64,000 bases of DNA. Origin: Ferribacterium limneticum (GTDB lineage: Bacteria; Pseudomonadota; Gammaproteobacteria; Burkholderiales; Rhodocyclaceae). Below the pieces are notes generated by a model. That model saw only the letters and a program-made list of their open reading frames with translations. It was not told the origin of the DNA and did not search any database. The DNA lies in contig NZ_CP075191.1 in the NCBI RefSeq assembly GCF_020510625.1, positions 844,001 to 908,000 on the forward strand, read 5' to 3'. Below are positions 16,181 to 26,400 of this stretch, one piece after another. Each line of letters opens with the position of its first letter. The first letter of the stretch is position 1. The translations under genes and the position numbers were made by a program.

Positions 16181-18951
16181 GTTTGCCGCTGTCGACGACC
16201 CCGCTGCCTTCCCGGCTGGCGCGCATCAATTTTTATGTGCTGGCTTCTGCCATCATTTTTGCCACTGTCTTCATTGTCTTTACCTTTGCCTGGATGACGA
16301 TGCAGGCGCATGTCGAGGCGGGCGACCGGCACCTTGATCGGCTCAGGGATAAGGCGCAGCCGGTGTTGACGATCAATGACCGGGCGGCGGCCGAGAGCAA
16401 GTTTGCAGCCCTGCAGACCATGCCTTATCTGCACTCGGTCGCCGTGTTTCGCGAAGATCTTTCACCGTTCGTCGCCTTTGACCGCGATGGCGCCGAGTTG
16501 GCTGCGCCGGCCCCGCTAAGCAGTGCCGTGGCCGGGCATGCTTATTCCTGGCAGCGCATCGACTTCCTGGTCCCCGCCCAGGTGGCTGGGCAACCCGCCG
16601 GCTGGCTGCGCCTGAGCACCGACCTGGGCGAGGCGTTTCAGCATCTGCTTGGTTATCTCGGTCTGATTCTGATCGAAATGGCCGCGGCGCTGGCCATTGC
16701 CCTGCATTTGCAGTCCCGGCAGGTGGGGCGGCTGATCGAACCCTTGCAGGACTTGACCCGGCATATGGCCGATGTGTCGGTCGGACGACTTGATATCCGC
16801 GCGGCCGACAGTCGGGTCACCGAAATCGACCAGCTGGTCAGCGGCTTCAACCAGATGGTCGAGCAAATTCGCGAGCGCGATCACTGGTTGTCGACGCATC
16901 TGGGCAATCTGGAGCAGATCGTCGAGCAGCGGACGCGCGAATTGCGCCAGGCCAAGGAGGCGGCGGAGGCCGGCAGTCGGGCCAAGAGCGAGTTTCTGGC
17001 GACGATGAGCCATGAAATCCGAACGCCGATGAACGGGGTGCTCGGCATGACGGAGTTGCTGCTGGGGACAACGCTGGAGCCGACTCAGCGCCAGTTTGTC
17101 GAAGCAGTCGAGCGTTCCGGCAAGCACTTGCTGCACATCATCAACGACATTCTCGATTTCTCGAAAATCGAAGCCGGCAAGCTGGAACTCGATGTGGTCG
17201 ATTTCGACCTGCGCAACCTGCTGGAAGAGTCGCTGGAACTGTTCTCGCAAGCGGCGCGGCGCAAGGGGCTGGAACTGGTGGCGGACTTGCCGCCGGACGC
17301 AAAGCTGGTCGTGCGCGGCGACCCGTTGCGCCTGCGCCAGATCGTGACCAACCTGCTGGGCAATGCGATCAAATTCACCGAGACCGGGGAAATTCTGCTG
17401 CGCCTGCTCGTTGTCGAGCCAGGTCAAAATGACCTGAAGCTGGCCCTGGTCGTCAGCGATACGGGGATAGGCATCCCGCTCGATGCTCAGGAAAAGATAT
17501 TCGAACATTTCCTGCAGGCCGATGGTTCGACCACCCGGAAATATGGCGGCACCGGCCTCGGGCTGGCCATTTGCCGGCATCTGGTCGAGATGATGGGGGG
17601 GCGGATTGGCGTTGAGAGCACGCCCGGAAAAGGGGCTGCTTTTACCGTTGAACTAGCGCTGCCGCTCGGCCAGTTGCCGGTGACCTTGCCGGAAAAGCAG
17701 GCCCTGGCTGCGACCGGGGCGCGTGTGCTGGTGGTCGATGACAGCACGACCCAGCGCGAGGTGCTGCTTGGCCTGCTGCGTGGCCGGGGGTACGTCGCCG
17801 AAGGCGCGGCCTCAAGCCTGGCCGGGCTTTCCATGCTCAAAACAGCGGTTGAGGCAGGCGAGCCCTACGCCTTGCTGCTGATCGACCTGCAGATGCCGGA
17901 TCTGCCGGGCCGCGATGTGGTGCGAGCCTTGCGCGCCGACCAGCGTCTGGCGCCGACACGGGTGATCATCCTTTCGCTGCAGGCGGATGCGCTGAGCCAG
18001 GCGGAGAGGGCGAGTCTGCAGATTGCCGCCTGCCTGCCCAAGCCCGTCCGTCAGGCCGATTTGCTGCGGGCCATCGATTCGACCCTGCAGCGGCGTGGTA
18101 CGACCGAGGCAGCGGTGGCCGACAGCCCGGTCAAGAAATTGCGCGGCCGTGTCCTGGTCGTCGAAGACAATGAAAGCAACCTTGTGGTGGCGCGCGCCCA
18201 GCTTGAACGCATGGGGCTGGAGGTCATCGCGGCCGGCGATGGTCAGCAGGCGCTCGATTTGCTGGCAGAAGAAACGGTCGATCTGGTCCTGATGGATTGC
18301 CAGATGCCGGTGCTCGATGGTTTTGCGGCGACCATGGCGTTGCGCCAGCGCGAGGCCGCATCCGGCCTGCATTTGCCGGTCATCGCGCTGACGGCCAATG
18401 CCATGAAGGGTGACCGCGAGCGTTGCAAGGAGGCCGGGATGGACGAGTATCTGGCCAAGCCCTACAGCGGCGAAGAGTTGCTGACGCTGCTGGCCCGCTG
18501 GTTGCCGGCCGAGCGGCGCAAGTCGGCGGCCCCGGCCGCCCCTGCCGTTGCTAACGCCGCGCCGGTGCTCGGTGCGAGCTTGCCGGCGCCCGTCGCGCCG
18601 CTGGAGCTGAAGGCTTTTGACAAGATTCGCGCGTTGTCGCCCGAGGGGGGCGATGCCTTGGTGCGCCAGGTGGTCGTCGCCTACCTGAAAGGCGCCGAGC
18701 GGGAATGGGGGCGTTTCGATCAGGGGCTGGCCGATGCCGATGCGCCGGCGATGGCGGGCGCTGTCCATGCGCTCAAGTCGAGCAGTTTCAATGTCGGTGC
18801 CACTGTTTTTGCAGAGCGCTGCCGGGAAGTCGAGCAACTGGCGCGGGAGGTCAGGATGCGCGAATTGCTGGCCCGGGTCGATGGTTTGCGCAGCGAATGG
18901 CAGCGGGTCGATGCGGCCCTCAAGGCTGTGTTGGCGGAGCTGGCAGCATGA
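16177..18951 (+). CDS. Hybrid sensor histidine kinase with two receivers and an HPt domain (BarA-like)
   Basis: This 924-residue inner-membrane kinase has a transmembrane helix (about 18-42), a periplasmic sensor region to about 155, a second helix (about 158-178) and a HAMP segment. A HisKA domain follows with H279 in [15 protein letters not shown], then an HATPase with [17 protein letters not shown] and GGTGLGLAI. Receiver 1 has D570 (LLIDLQMPD), receiver 2 has D707 (VLMDCQMP), and a C-terminal HPt has H864 in [12 protein letters not shown]. This is the tripartite BarA/ArcB-type layout plus one extra receiver. The ATG at 16177 overlaps the HPt stop; an in-frame extension to 16120 lies inside that gene. 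The sensed signal is unknown. Confidence 0.9.
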   Translation: MSLPLSTTPLPSRLARINFYVLASAIIFATVFIVFTFAWMTMQAHVEAGDRHLDRLRDKAQPVLTINDRAAAESKFAALQTMPYLHSVAVFREDLSPFVAFDRDGAELAAPAPLSSAVAGHAYSWQRIDFLVPAQVAGQPAGWLRLSTDLGEAFQHLLGYLGLILIEMAAALAIALHLQSRQVGRLIEPLQDLTRHMADVSVGRLDIRAADSRVTEIDQLVSGFNQMVEQIRERDHWLSTHLGNLEQIVEQRTRELRQAKEAAEAGSRAKSEFLATMSHEIRTPMNGVLGMTELLLGTTLEPTQRQFVEAVERSGKHLLHIINDILDFSKIEAGKLELDVVDFDLRNLLEESLELFSQAARRKGLELVADLPPDAKLVVRGDPLRLRQIVTNLLGNAIKFTETGEILLRLLVVEPGQNDLKLALVVSDTGIGIPLDAQEKIFEHFLQADGSTTRKYGGTGLGLAICRHLVEMMGGRIGVESTPGKGAAFTVELALPLGQLPVTLPEKQALAATGARVLVVDDSTTQREVLLGLLRGRGYVAEGAASSLAGLSMLKTAVEAGEPYALLLIDLQMPDLPGRDVVRALRADQRLAPTRVIILSLQADALSQAERASLQIAACLPKPVRQADLLRAIDSTLQRRGTTEAAVADSPVKKLRGRVLVVEDNESNLVVARAQLERMGLEVIAAGDGQQALDLLAEETVDLVLMDCQMPVLDGFAATMALRQREAASGLHLPVIALTANAMKGDRERCKEAGMDEYLAKPYSGEELLTLLARWLPAERRKSAAPAAPAVANAAPVLGASLPAPVAPLELKAFDKIRALSPEGGDALVRQVVVAYLKGAEREWGRFDQGLADADAPAMAGAVHALKSSSFNVGATVFAERCREVEQLAREVRMRELLARVDGLRSEWQRVDAALKAVLAELAA

Positions 18952-19328
18952 ACCGGGGGGCCTGGCGGGTTCTGGTTGCCGACGATGATCCGACGGTTGG
19001 TCTGTTGTCGCGGGCGGCACTGGCCGGCGGGGATTTCGCGCCGACCATCGTCGACAATGGCAACGATGCGCTGGCCGAATTCCGGCGGCAGCCTTTTGAC
19101 ATCGTGCTGCTCGATGTCGAGATGCCGGGGCTGGACGGTTTCGAGGTCGCGGCGGCGATCCGGGCCAGCCATGGCGCGGGCTTTCCGGTCGTGCTGGTCA
19201 CCGGGCGCAGCGATCCGGCTTTCATCGCCCAGGCGCAGGCACTTTCGGCCGACTACATCGCCAAGCCGGTCAACTGGCCGTCGCTGGCCGGCCTGTTGCG
19301 AGCCATGCTCGGCGCCGTGCACTGCTAG
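18948..19328 (+). CDS. Single-domain response regulator (receiver only)
   Basis: This 126-residue protein is a receiver domain and nothing else: acidic cluster ADDDP (11-15), phosphoacceptor D56 in VLLDVEMPG, and the lysine of YIAKPVNW. There is no DNA-binding or enzymatic output domain, so it probably acts by protein contact or as a phosphate sink for the preceding hybrid kinase. Its ATG overlaps the kinase stop (ATGA). A longer frame reaches back to 18705, but that portion is the kinase HPt region read in another frame. Confidence 0.87.
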   Translation: MNRGAWRVLVADDDPTVGLLSRAALAGGDFAPTIVDNGNDALAEFRRQPFDIVLLDVEMPGLDGFEVAAAIRASHGAGFPVVLVTGRSDPAFIAQAQALSADYIAKPVNWPSLAGLLRAMLGAVHC

Positions 19329-19454
19329 GGCGTCTTCACACCCTAGGCCCCGTCGCTCGGCTTTTCCCTCGTTGCCCCGGCTGGTGATGCTTGTGGCAGA
19401 ATCGGATCAAACGGTCTGGGGCGACGTACTGAAGGTACGAACAAGGGGGAGGAT

Positions 19455-19970
19455 ATGGGACAGCGGGGACATCGAGGACATCGGAAATTTTCCTGGGCAT
19501 TTTTGGGCGCCCTGATTTTGGCCATTTTCGGGGCATCGAGCGTGGCGCTGGCGCAGGAGGCTCGGCCGCTGGTCAAGGGGCAGACGCTGTACCTACCGAT
19601 TTATTCCCACATGCTGTACGGCAATCTGGGCAAGAGCGGCAAGGCATCAAATGTGCTGCTCTCGGCCCTGGTCAGTATTCGTAATACCGACGGCAAACGG
19701 CCGCTGCGGATTGTCTCGGCCAGGTATTTCGATACGCATGGCAAGCTGCTGGGCGAACGGGTGCCGGCGCCTGTGCTCCTGGCACCCTATGGCACCCTCG
19801 AATTGTTCGTCGAACTGAATGATGCTTCCGGCGGCTCGGGCGCCAATTTCATCATCAAGTGGGATGCTGATCAGCCGATCAATCCGCCGCTGGTCGAATC
19901 GCTGCATGCCAACATGGATGGTGGCAAGGCCGTCATCTTCATGACGCAATCGGTGCCGCTGGTCGAATGA
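19455..19970 (+). CDS. DUF3124-family secreted protein
   Basis: This 171-residue protein begins with a basic region and a signal peptide ([21 protein letters not shown]), followed by a beta-rich domain I associate with DUF3124 ([11 protein letters not shown] near the start, [10 protein letters not shown], then [12 protein letters not shown]). Its function is unknown in the literature I recall. A strong GGGGGAGGA ribosome site precedes the ATG by 4 bases. The stop overlaps the start of a K+ channel gene as ATGA, a coupling that suggests the two work together at the envelope. The 126 bases before it show no other gene. Confidence 0.78.
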   Translation: MGQRGHRGHRKFSWAFLGALILAIFGASSVALAQEARPLVKGQTLYLPIYSHMLYGNLGKSGKASNVLLSALVSIRNTDGKRPLRIVSARYFDTHGKLLGERVPAPVLLAPYGTLELFVELNDASGGSGANFIIKWDADQPINPPLVESLHANMDGGKAVIFMTQSVPLVE

Positions 19971-21025
19971 GCGTCGATTCCGGCGTCTCCCCGATCAAGA
20001 CCCTGCAGACCGGCTATATCGTCCGGCTGCTCTATGTTGCGGTCGGCATGCTGATTGCCGTGCATGTGTTCGGCACGGTTGGCTACATGGTGCTGACCGA
20101 GAGCAAGTATTCGTGGTTTGACGCGTTCTACATGACCTTCATCACCGTTGCCACCATCGGCTTCGGTGAAATCATCGACATGTCGAGCAACCAGCCGGCC
20201 CGGATTCTCACCGTGGTCATCGGCATTCTCGGCGCCGGCAACCTGTCGCTGCTGTTTTCGGTCGTTACCGTGGCGCTGCTCGAAACCGACCTCAATGGAA
20301 CCCTGCGGAGAAAACGCATGGAAAAAGCAATCAAGAAACTCAAAGGTCATTACATCCTCTGCGGCTTCGGCCGCGTCGGACGCAACATTGCGCACGAGCT
20401 GGAGGCGACCAACCGCCATTTCGTCGGTATCGATGAAGAGCTTCACCGGCTGGAGGATTACAAGGAGCGGAATCCCGGCTTCCTTTACCTGCATGGCGAT
20501 GCCAGCGATGACGATATTCTGGTGGCAGCCGATCTTGAGGATGCCAAGGGCTTGTTCGCGGTGACCGGTGACGATTCGCGCAACCTGATGATCGTCATTA
20601 CCGCCAAGCAGTTGAAGCCTGAATTGCGCGTCGTGGCGCGCTGCACCGAGCAGCGCAATATCGAGAAAATGCGCAAGGCGGGGGCGGATGCCATCGTTTC
20701 GCCGGATTTTACCGGCGGCATGCGCATCGCTTCGGCCATGATCCGCCCGCACGTGGTTTCCTTCCTCGACGAAATGTTGAAGTCGGAAAAAAACCTGCGG
20801 GTCGAGGAGGTGCCGGTGCCGGCCGGATTCATTCCCAAGCCGCTGGGGATGCTGAAGCTGCGTAGTGCCAATTACGTTTTTCTCGCCGTGCGCGAGCGCA
20901 ATGGCAGCTGGCAGTTCAATCCGGACCAGGATTTCCTGCTCAAACCGGGTTACATGCTGATCGCCATGGCCAGCCCGGTCGGACGGACGGAAATCGAAAC
21001 CCTGTTGATCGATATGGCGGCCTGA
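19967..21025 (+). CDS. Two-helix potassium channel with cytoplasmic RCK (TrkA-N) domain
   Basis: This 352-residue protein has a first membrane helix (about 18-45), a pore loop with the filter TIGFGE (64-69) in place of the textbook TVGYG, and a second helix (about 80-105). A TrkA-N/RCK domain follows with Rossmann motif GFGRVG (133-138) and the aspartate of GIDEE after the next strand, so NAD or another nucleotide probably gates it. A TrkA-C-like domain covers about 260-350. The length and layout match bacterial Kch/MthK-type channels. It is translationally coupled to the DUF3124 protein upstream. Confidence 0.87.
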   Translation: MSVDSGVSPIKTLQTGYIVRLLYVAVGMLIAVHVFGTVGYMVLTESKYSWFDAFYMTFITVATIGFGEIIDMSSNQPARILTVVIGILGAGNLSLLFSVVTVALLETDLNGTLRRKRMEKAIKKLKGHYILCGFGRVGRNIAHELEATNRHFVGIDEELHRLEDYKERNPGFLYLHGDASDDDILVAADLEDAKGLFAVTGDDSRNLMIVITAKQLKPELRVVARCTEQRNIEKMRKAGADAIVSPDFTGGMRIASAMIRPHVVSFLDEMLKSEKNLRVEEVPVPAGFIPKPLGMLKLRSANYVFLAVRERNGSWQFNPDQDFLLKPGYMLIAMASPVGRTEIETLLIDMAA

Positions 21026-21104
21026 TTCTGCCGCCAGGGTTCTCCCACCTTGGCGGGCGGCTTCCTATTCCCGCCTGACTGAAAAGCCGCTCTCGAGACA
21101 AGCC

Positions 21105-22391
21105 ATGAAATCCCTGACCCCGGAACAGATGCGCCGTCGCTGGTTTGCCCTCGGCATCGTGGCGCTGGCTTACATCCTGTCCTTCTTCCTGCGTTTCGCG
21201 CCGGCCGGGATCGCTCAGGATCTGGCGGCCTCTTTCGAGACTTCAGCGGCCTCGCTCGGCATCCTGGCCGCGACCTATTTTTACGTTTATACGCTGATGC
21301 AGGTGCCGACCGGCATCCTGGTCGACACCCTCGGGCCGCGGCGTATCCTGGCCTTGGGCGGATTGATCGGCGGTGCCGGCAGCTTCCTGTTCGGATTCGC
21401 GCCCAGCCTTGAGCTGGCGCTGGTCGGCCGCACGCTGATCGGGCTGGGCGTGTCGGTCACCTTCATTGCCATGCTCAAGCTGGTGGCCGTCTGGTTCGAG
21501 GAAAGCCGCTTCGCCACCATGGTTGGCATTTGCATGCTGATCGGCAATCTCGGTTCAGTGCTGGCCGGTGCACCGCTCTCGGCGCTGGCCCAGGCGACCG
21601 GCTGGCGCGGGGTATTCATCGGTGTCGGTTTTGCTTCGCTGGTTCTGGGCGCCTTGTGCTGGCTGATTGTCCGTGACGCGCCGGAAGCCGGGACGGCAGC
21701 CCCCAAGCCGCGCTTCGACCGGACGGTGGTGCTCTCCGGCTTGTGGTCCGTGATCAAGAACCGGAATACCTGGCCGGCCGTGGCAGTCAATACCGGCATG
21801 TCCGGCGCCTTTTTTACCTTCGCCGGCTTGTGGGCGATGCCTTACCTGATGCAGGTGCATGGCCTGGCGCGTTCTGTCGCGGCAACGCATTTGTCGCTGT
21901 GGTTTGGCGGCTTTGCCATCGGCTGCCTGTTCATCGGCGGTTTGTCCGATCGTCTGGGCCGGCGCAAACCGGTGCTGATCGTCGCCTCGCACCTCTATGG
22001 CGCAATCTGGCTGATCTGGCTGTCCTGCGCGACGATGCCGCTCATGCTGTCGTATGTGCTTTTTGCCCTGATGGGGCTGACGACCGCAGGATTCAGTCTG
22101 ACCTGGGCCTGCTCCAAGGAAGTGAATCCGCCCATGCTGTCCGGCATGTCGACCAGCGTCGCCAACATGGGGGGCTTTTTGGCCAGCGCGCTGTTGCAAC
22201 CCCTGGTCGGCTGGATCATGGATCTTGGCTGGAAGGGGGAGATGGTCAGCGGCGCCCGTTTCTACGATGTGGAAACCTGGCGTTACGGCGTCCTGGTGGT
22301 CACCGTCTGCGCAATTCTTGGCGCCGCATCCTGCTGGTGGATCAGGGAAACGCGCTGCCGGAATATCTGGCAGGCCAGCCCGGGTGGCTGA
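21105..22391 (+). CDS. MFS transporter
   Basis: This 428-residue protein has about 12 hydrophobic segments and the major-facilitator signature between helices 2 and 3 (GILVDTLGPRRIL), repeated in weaker form in the second half (GGLSDRLGRRKPVL). RFAPAGIAQDLAASF near the N-terminus is typical of the group that includes organic-acid and nitrate/glucarate carriers. No substrate can be assigned, and the neighbours give little help. The gene stands 79 bases after the K+ channel and 85 bases before the RND adaptor. Confidence 0.87.
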   Translation: MKSLTPEQMRRRWFALGIVALAYILSFFLRFAPAGIAQDLAASFETSAASLGILAATYFYVYTLMQVPTGILVDTLGPRRILALGGLIGGAGSFLFGFAPSLELALVGRTLIGLGVSVTFIAMLKLVAVWFEESRFATMVGICMLIGNLGSVLAGAPLSALAQATGWRGVFIGVGFASLVLGALCWLIVRDAPEAGTAAPKPRFDRTVVLSGLWSVIKNRNTWPAVAVNTGMSGAFFTFAGLWAMPYLMQVHGLARSVAATHLSLWFGGFAIGCLFIGGLSDRLGRRKPVLIVASHLYGAIWLIWLSCATMPLMLSYVLFALMGLTTAGFSLTWACSKEVNPPMLSGMSTSVANMGGFLASALLQPLVGWIMDLGWKGEMVSGARFYDVETWRYGVLVVTVCAILGAASCWWIRETRCRNIWQASPGG

Positions 22392-22476
22392 TCGTTGCTA
22401 ATAAAGTCTAATTAAATCAATGGGTGAGCCGCAAACGACTTGTCTTTTTCAGGTAAATTAGCTTATTCTTATATTT

Positions 22477-23466
22477 ATGAGTGCAAACATTCTTCGTCCT
22501 TTGGTTCTCGGCCTGTTTTTCGCGTCGACCGCAGCTTTTGCCGTCGATCCGCTGCCGGTCGTCGTTGTCCAGCCGCATGCGGTCGATCTGACCTTTCCTG
22601 CCGAGTCCTTGGTTGAAGCTGTCCAGCAGGCGACGGTGGGCGCCCAGGTAGCTGGTCGGGTGCTGGAAGTGAAGGCCGACGCTGGAAAATCCGTGAAGAA
22701 AGGCGATGTGCTGATGCGCATCGATGCCCGCGAAGCGGCCGAGGCAGCGCGGGCGGCCGAGGCGCAGTATGCCAACGCCAAAGTCAATTACGAGCGGACG
22801 AAAAGCCTGGTTGCCCAGAAATTCATGAGTGGCTCCGCCCTCGACAAGGCCAGGGCGGATTTCGATGCCGCTGCGGCCAATCGTTCGGCCGCCGGTGCCA
22901 GCCAGAGCCACGCCACCATCGTCGCGCCGATCACCGGCATCGTCGCCCGCCGCCATGCCGAACTGGGCGATATGGCGATGCCTGGCGTGCCGCTGTTCAC
23001 CATCTACCAACCGGGCAGTCTGCGGGTGACGGCGAGCATTCCACAGCATCGCCTGAAGGAAATGCGCGGGGTGAAAACGGCGCGGGTCGAATTCCCAGAG
23101 CTGGGTAAATGGGTCGATTCGAACACCGTTCAGTTGCTGCCGACCGCCGATGCGGCCACTCATGTTTCGCAGGTGCGCGTCAGCCTGCCGGAGATGCCGG
23201 ATGCGATGCCGGGCATGTTCGCACGCGTCCATTTTGTGACCGGACAAGCTGAAAAGCTGACCGTGCCGGTAACGGCCGTTTTGCGGCGTGGTGAAGTGGC
23301 GGCCGTCTATGTGCAGATGGCCGATAATCGCCTGAGCCTGCGTCAGTTGCGTCTGGGCGATGCCGTCGGGCGCGGCGAGGTCGAGGTGCTGGCCGGGCTG
23401 GCCAATGGCGACAAGGTGGTCACCGATCCGGTCAAGGCCGCCATTCAGCTCAAGTCGGGCAAGTAG
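22477..23466 (+). CDS. RND efflux periplasmic adaptor (membrane fusion protein)
   Basis: This 329-residue protein has a signal peptide (residues 1-22, ending AAFA) and the adaptor layout. The lipoyl half-motif TVGAQVAGRVLEVKADAGK comes first, then a helical hairpin (about 85-130, AARAAEAQYANAKVNYERTK). The second lipoyl half is ATIVAPITGIVARRHAELGD, and a beta-barrel and membrane-proximal domain follow. It would bridge the downstream RND permease to an outer-membrane factor, which is not encoded nearby. The permease starts 3 bases after this stop, so the two form one unit. Confidence 0.9.
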   Translation: MSANILRPLVLGLFFASTAAFAVDPLPVVVVQPHAVDLTFPAESLVEAVQQATVGAQVAGRVLEVKADAGKSVKKGDVLMRIDAREAAEAARAAEAQYANAKVNYERTKSLVAQKFMSGSALDKARADFDAAAANRSAAGASQSHATIVAPITGIVARRHAELGDMAMPGVPLFTIYQPGSLRVTASIPQHRLKEMRGVKTARVEFPELGKWVDSNTVQLLPTADAATHVSQVRVSLPEMPDAMPGMFARVHFVTGQAEKLTVPVTAVLRRGEVAAVYVQMADNRLSLRQLRLGDAVGRGEVEVLAGLANGDKVVTDPVKAAIQLKSGK

Positions 23467-23469
23467 GCG

Positions 23470-26400
23470 ATGAGCCACGATAACGCTCGCCTCGGTATTT
23501 CCGGGCGCATTGCTGCCGTATTCCAGTCGTCGCGGATGACGCCCTTGCTGGCGCTGGTCGCCTTCCTGATGGGGCTGTTTGCGACGCTGGTCACGCCGCG
23601 CGAGGAAGAACCGCAGATCGACGTGACGATGGCCGATGTGCTGGTCGCCTTTCCGGGTGCTTCGGCCAAGGATGTCGAGAACCTGGTGGCGCGGCCGGGT
23701 GAGCAGGTCTTGTCGCGCCTGCATGGTGTCGAGCACGTCTATTCGATGTCGCGTCCCGGCATGGCCGTGATCACCGTGCAGTTCGAGGTGGGCGTCAAAT
23801 ACAACGATGCCGTGCTGCGGCTTTACGACACCGTCCATTCGCATCGCGACTGGCTGGCGCCCAATCTCGGCGTGCAGGAGCCGGTGATCAAGCCGCGCGG
23901 CATCGATGACGTGCCGATTGTTTCGCTGACTTTCTGGACCCCGGACCCGACTCGTTCGGCCTTCGACCTGCAACAGGTGGCGCGGGCGGTCGAAATCGAG
24001 TTGAAGCGCATCAAGGGGACGCGTGATGTTTCAACCCTCGGTGGTCCCGATCACGCCATCCGCGTCCTGATGGACGCCGAGCGGATGAACGCCTTTGGCG
24101 TCACGCCGCAGGATATTGCCGGTGCGCTGAAAGTTTCGAATGCGCTCCAATCTTCGGGCAGCCTGACTGCCGGCAATCGTGAAGTGCTGGTGCAGACCGG
24201 AACTTACCTCGAATCCGCGGCCGATGTGAAACGGCTGGTGGTGGCCGTTCGCGAGCGCAAACCAATCTACCTGAGCGATGTGGCGACCGTCGAAGATGGC
24301 CCCGACCAGCCGAAACGCTACGCCTGGTTCGGCAACAAGGATGGCGAATTCCCGGCGGTGACCATCCAGCTTTCCAAACAGCCCGGCGTCAATGCGGCCG
24401 ATGTGGCCAGTTCGGCGATCGAGCGGATCAACAGCCTGAAGAACACGGTCATCCCGGAGGGCGTTGAAGTGACCGTGACTCGCAATTACGGTGAGACGGC
24501 CACTGAAAAGGCACAGAAGCTGATCGGCAAGCTGATCTTCGCCACCGCTTTCGTCGTGGCGCTGGTCTTCTTCGCCCTCGGCCGGCGCGAGGCGGTGATC
24601 GTCGGCGTGGCCGTGACATTAACCCTCGCCGCGACGCTGTTCGCCTCATGGGCCTGGGGCTTCACGCTGAACCGCGTCTCGCTGTTCGCGCTGATTTTTT
24701 CGATCGGCATTCTGGTCGACGACGCCATCGTGGTTGTGGAAAATATTCACCGCTGGCAAGGGCTGCATCCTGACAAAACCCTGCTCGAAATCATACCCGG
24801 CGCGGTCGACGAAGTCGGCGGCCCGACCATCCTGGCGACCCTGACCGTCATTGCGGCGCTGTTGCCGATGGCCTTCGTCAGCGGCCTGATGGGGCCGTAC
24901 ATGAGCCCGATTCCGATCAACTCATCGATGGGCATGGCGATTTCGCTGGCCGTCGCCTTCGTGGTGACGCCCTGGCTGGCCGCCAGACTGATGAAGTCGC
25001 ACTCCTCCTCCTTCAAGGGGGAGGTTGGGAGGGGGATGGGGGCGAGTGGTGGGCTAGTTGCAGGCCAACCCATCCCCACCCCAGCCCTCCCCTTGAAAGG
25101 GAGGGAGCAACATGCATCGAAGCTCGATGCCCGACTGGACAGCACTTTCCGCAAGCTGTTGACCCCCTTCCTCGATCCGCTGAAAGGCGGCGCCGCCCGC
25201 GTCAAGCTGGCCATCGCCGTCGTGCTGCTGATCCTCGGTTCGGTCTCGCTGGCTTATTTCCAGCTCGTCGTGCTGAAGATGCTGCCCTTCGACAACAAGA
25301 GCGAATTCCAGATCATCGTCGATATGCCGGTCGGCACGCCGCTGGAGGAGACGGCGCGGGTGCTGCATGAAATTGGTGCCGAATTGGCCAGCGTGCCGGA
25401 TGTCGTCAATTATCAGGCCTATGCCGGCACCGCCAGTCCGATCAACTTCAACGGTCTGGTCCGCCAGTACTACCTGCGGGCCGTGCCGGAAAAGGGTGAC
25501 CTGCAGGTCAATCTGGCTGACAAGCATCATCGGTCGCGGCAGAGTCACGAAATCGCCGTTTCGGTGCGCGAGCGCATCGAGGCCATCGGCAAGCGCAATG
25601 GTGGCGTTGCCAAGCTGGTCGAAGTGCCGCCGGGGCCGCCGGTGATGTCGCCCATCGTGGCCGAGGTCTATGGTCCGGATTACGCCGGCCAGATGGCCGT
25701 CGGCAAGCAGGTGCGTGCCGCCTTTGAAAAGACGGCCGACATCGTTGCGGTCGACGACTATATCGAGGCGGATTCCCGCAAGTTCGTGCTGCATGTGCTG
25801 CAGAGCAAGGCCGCACAGATGGGCGTTGCGCAGAGCGACATCGTCGAGGTGGTCGGTATGGGGCTGGCCGGGCAGGATGTGACGCCGGCGCGCAATACCG
25901 AATCGAAGTTCGAAATTCCGGTCCGGGTAACCCTGCCGGCCGAGAAGCAGTCCACGCTCGATGCCTTGCTCAAGCTGCGTGTCCGTTCGCGCGATGGCCA
26001 GCTGGTGCCAGTTTCGGAGCTGGTCGAGGTGCGTGATGTGGCGCGTGAGAAAGCGATCTATCACAAGGATCTGCTGCCGGTCGTCTACGTCGTTGGCGAC
26101 ATGGGCGGCAAGCTGGATTCACCGCTCTACGGCATGTTCGACATTCGTTCCAAGATCAATGGCGTGGCGCTCAAGGAAGGTGGAACGCTGGGCGAATGGT
26201 TCATCCGCCAGCCGGGTGATCCCTATGCCGGCTACAGCGTCAAGTGGGATGGCGAGTGGCAGGTCACCTACGAAACCTTCCGTGACATGGGTATCGCCTA
26301 CGCGGTCGGCCTGATCTTGATCTATCTGCTAGTGGTCGCTCACTTCGGCAGCTATCTGGTGCCGCTGATCATCATGGCGCCGATTCCGCTGACCATCATC

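Noticed and set aside
22417..23973. Long minus-strand frame opposite the RND adaptor and permease
   Set aside because: Shadow frame; it spans two real genes with intact motifs and shows no coding features of its own. The same holds for the frames at 25054-26064 and 16516-17580.
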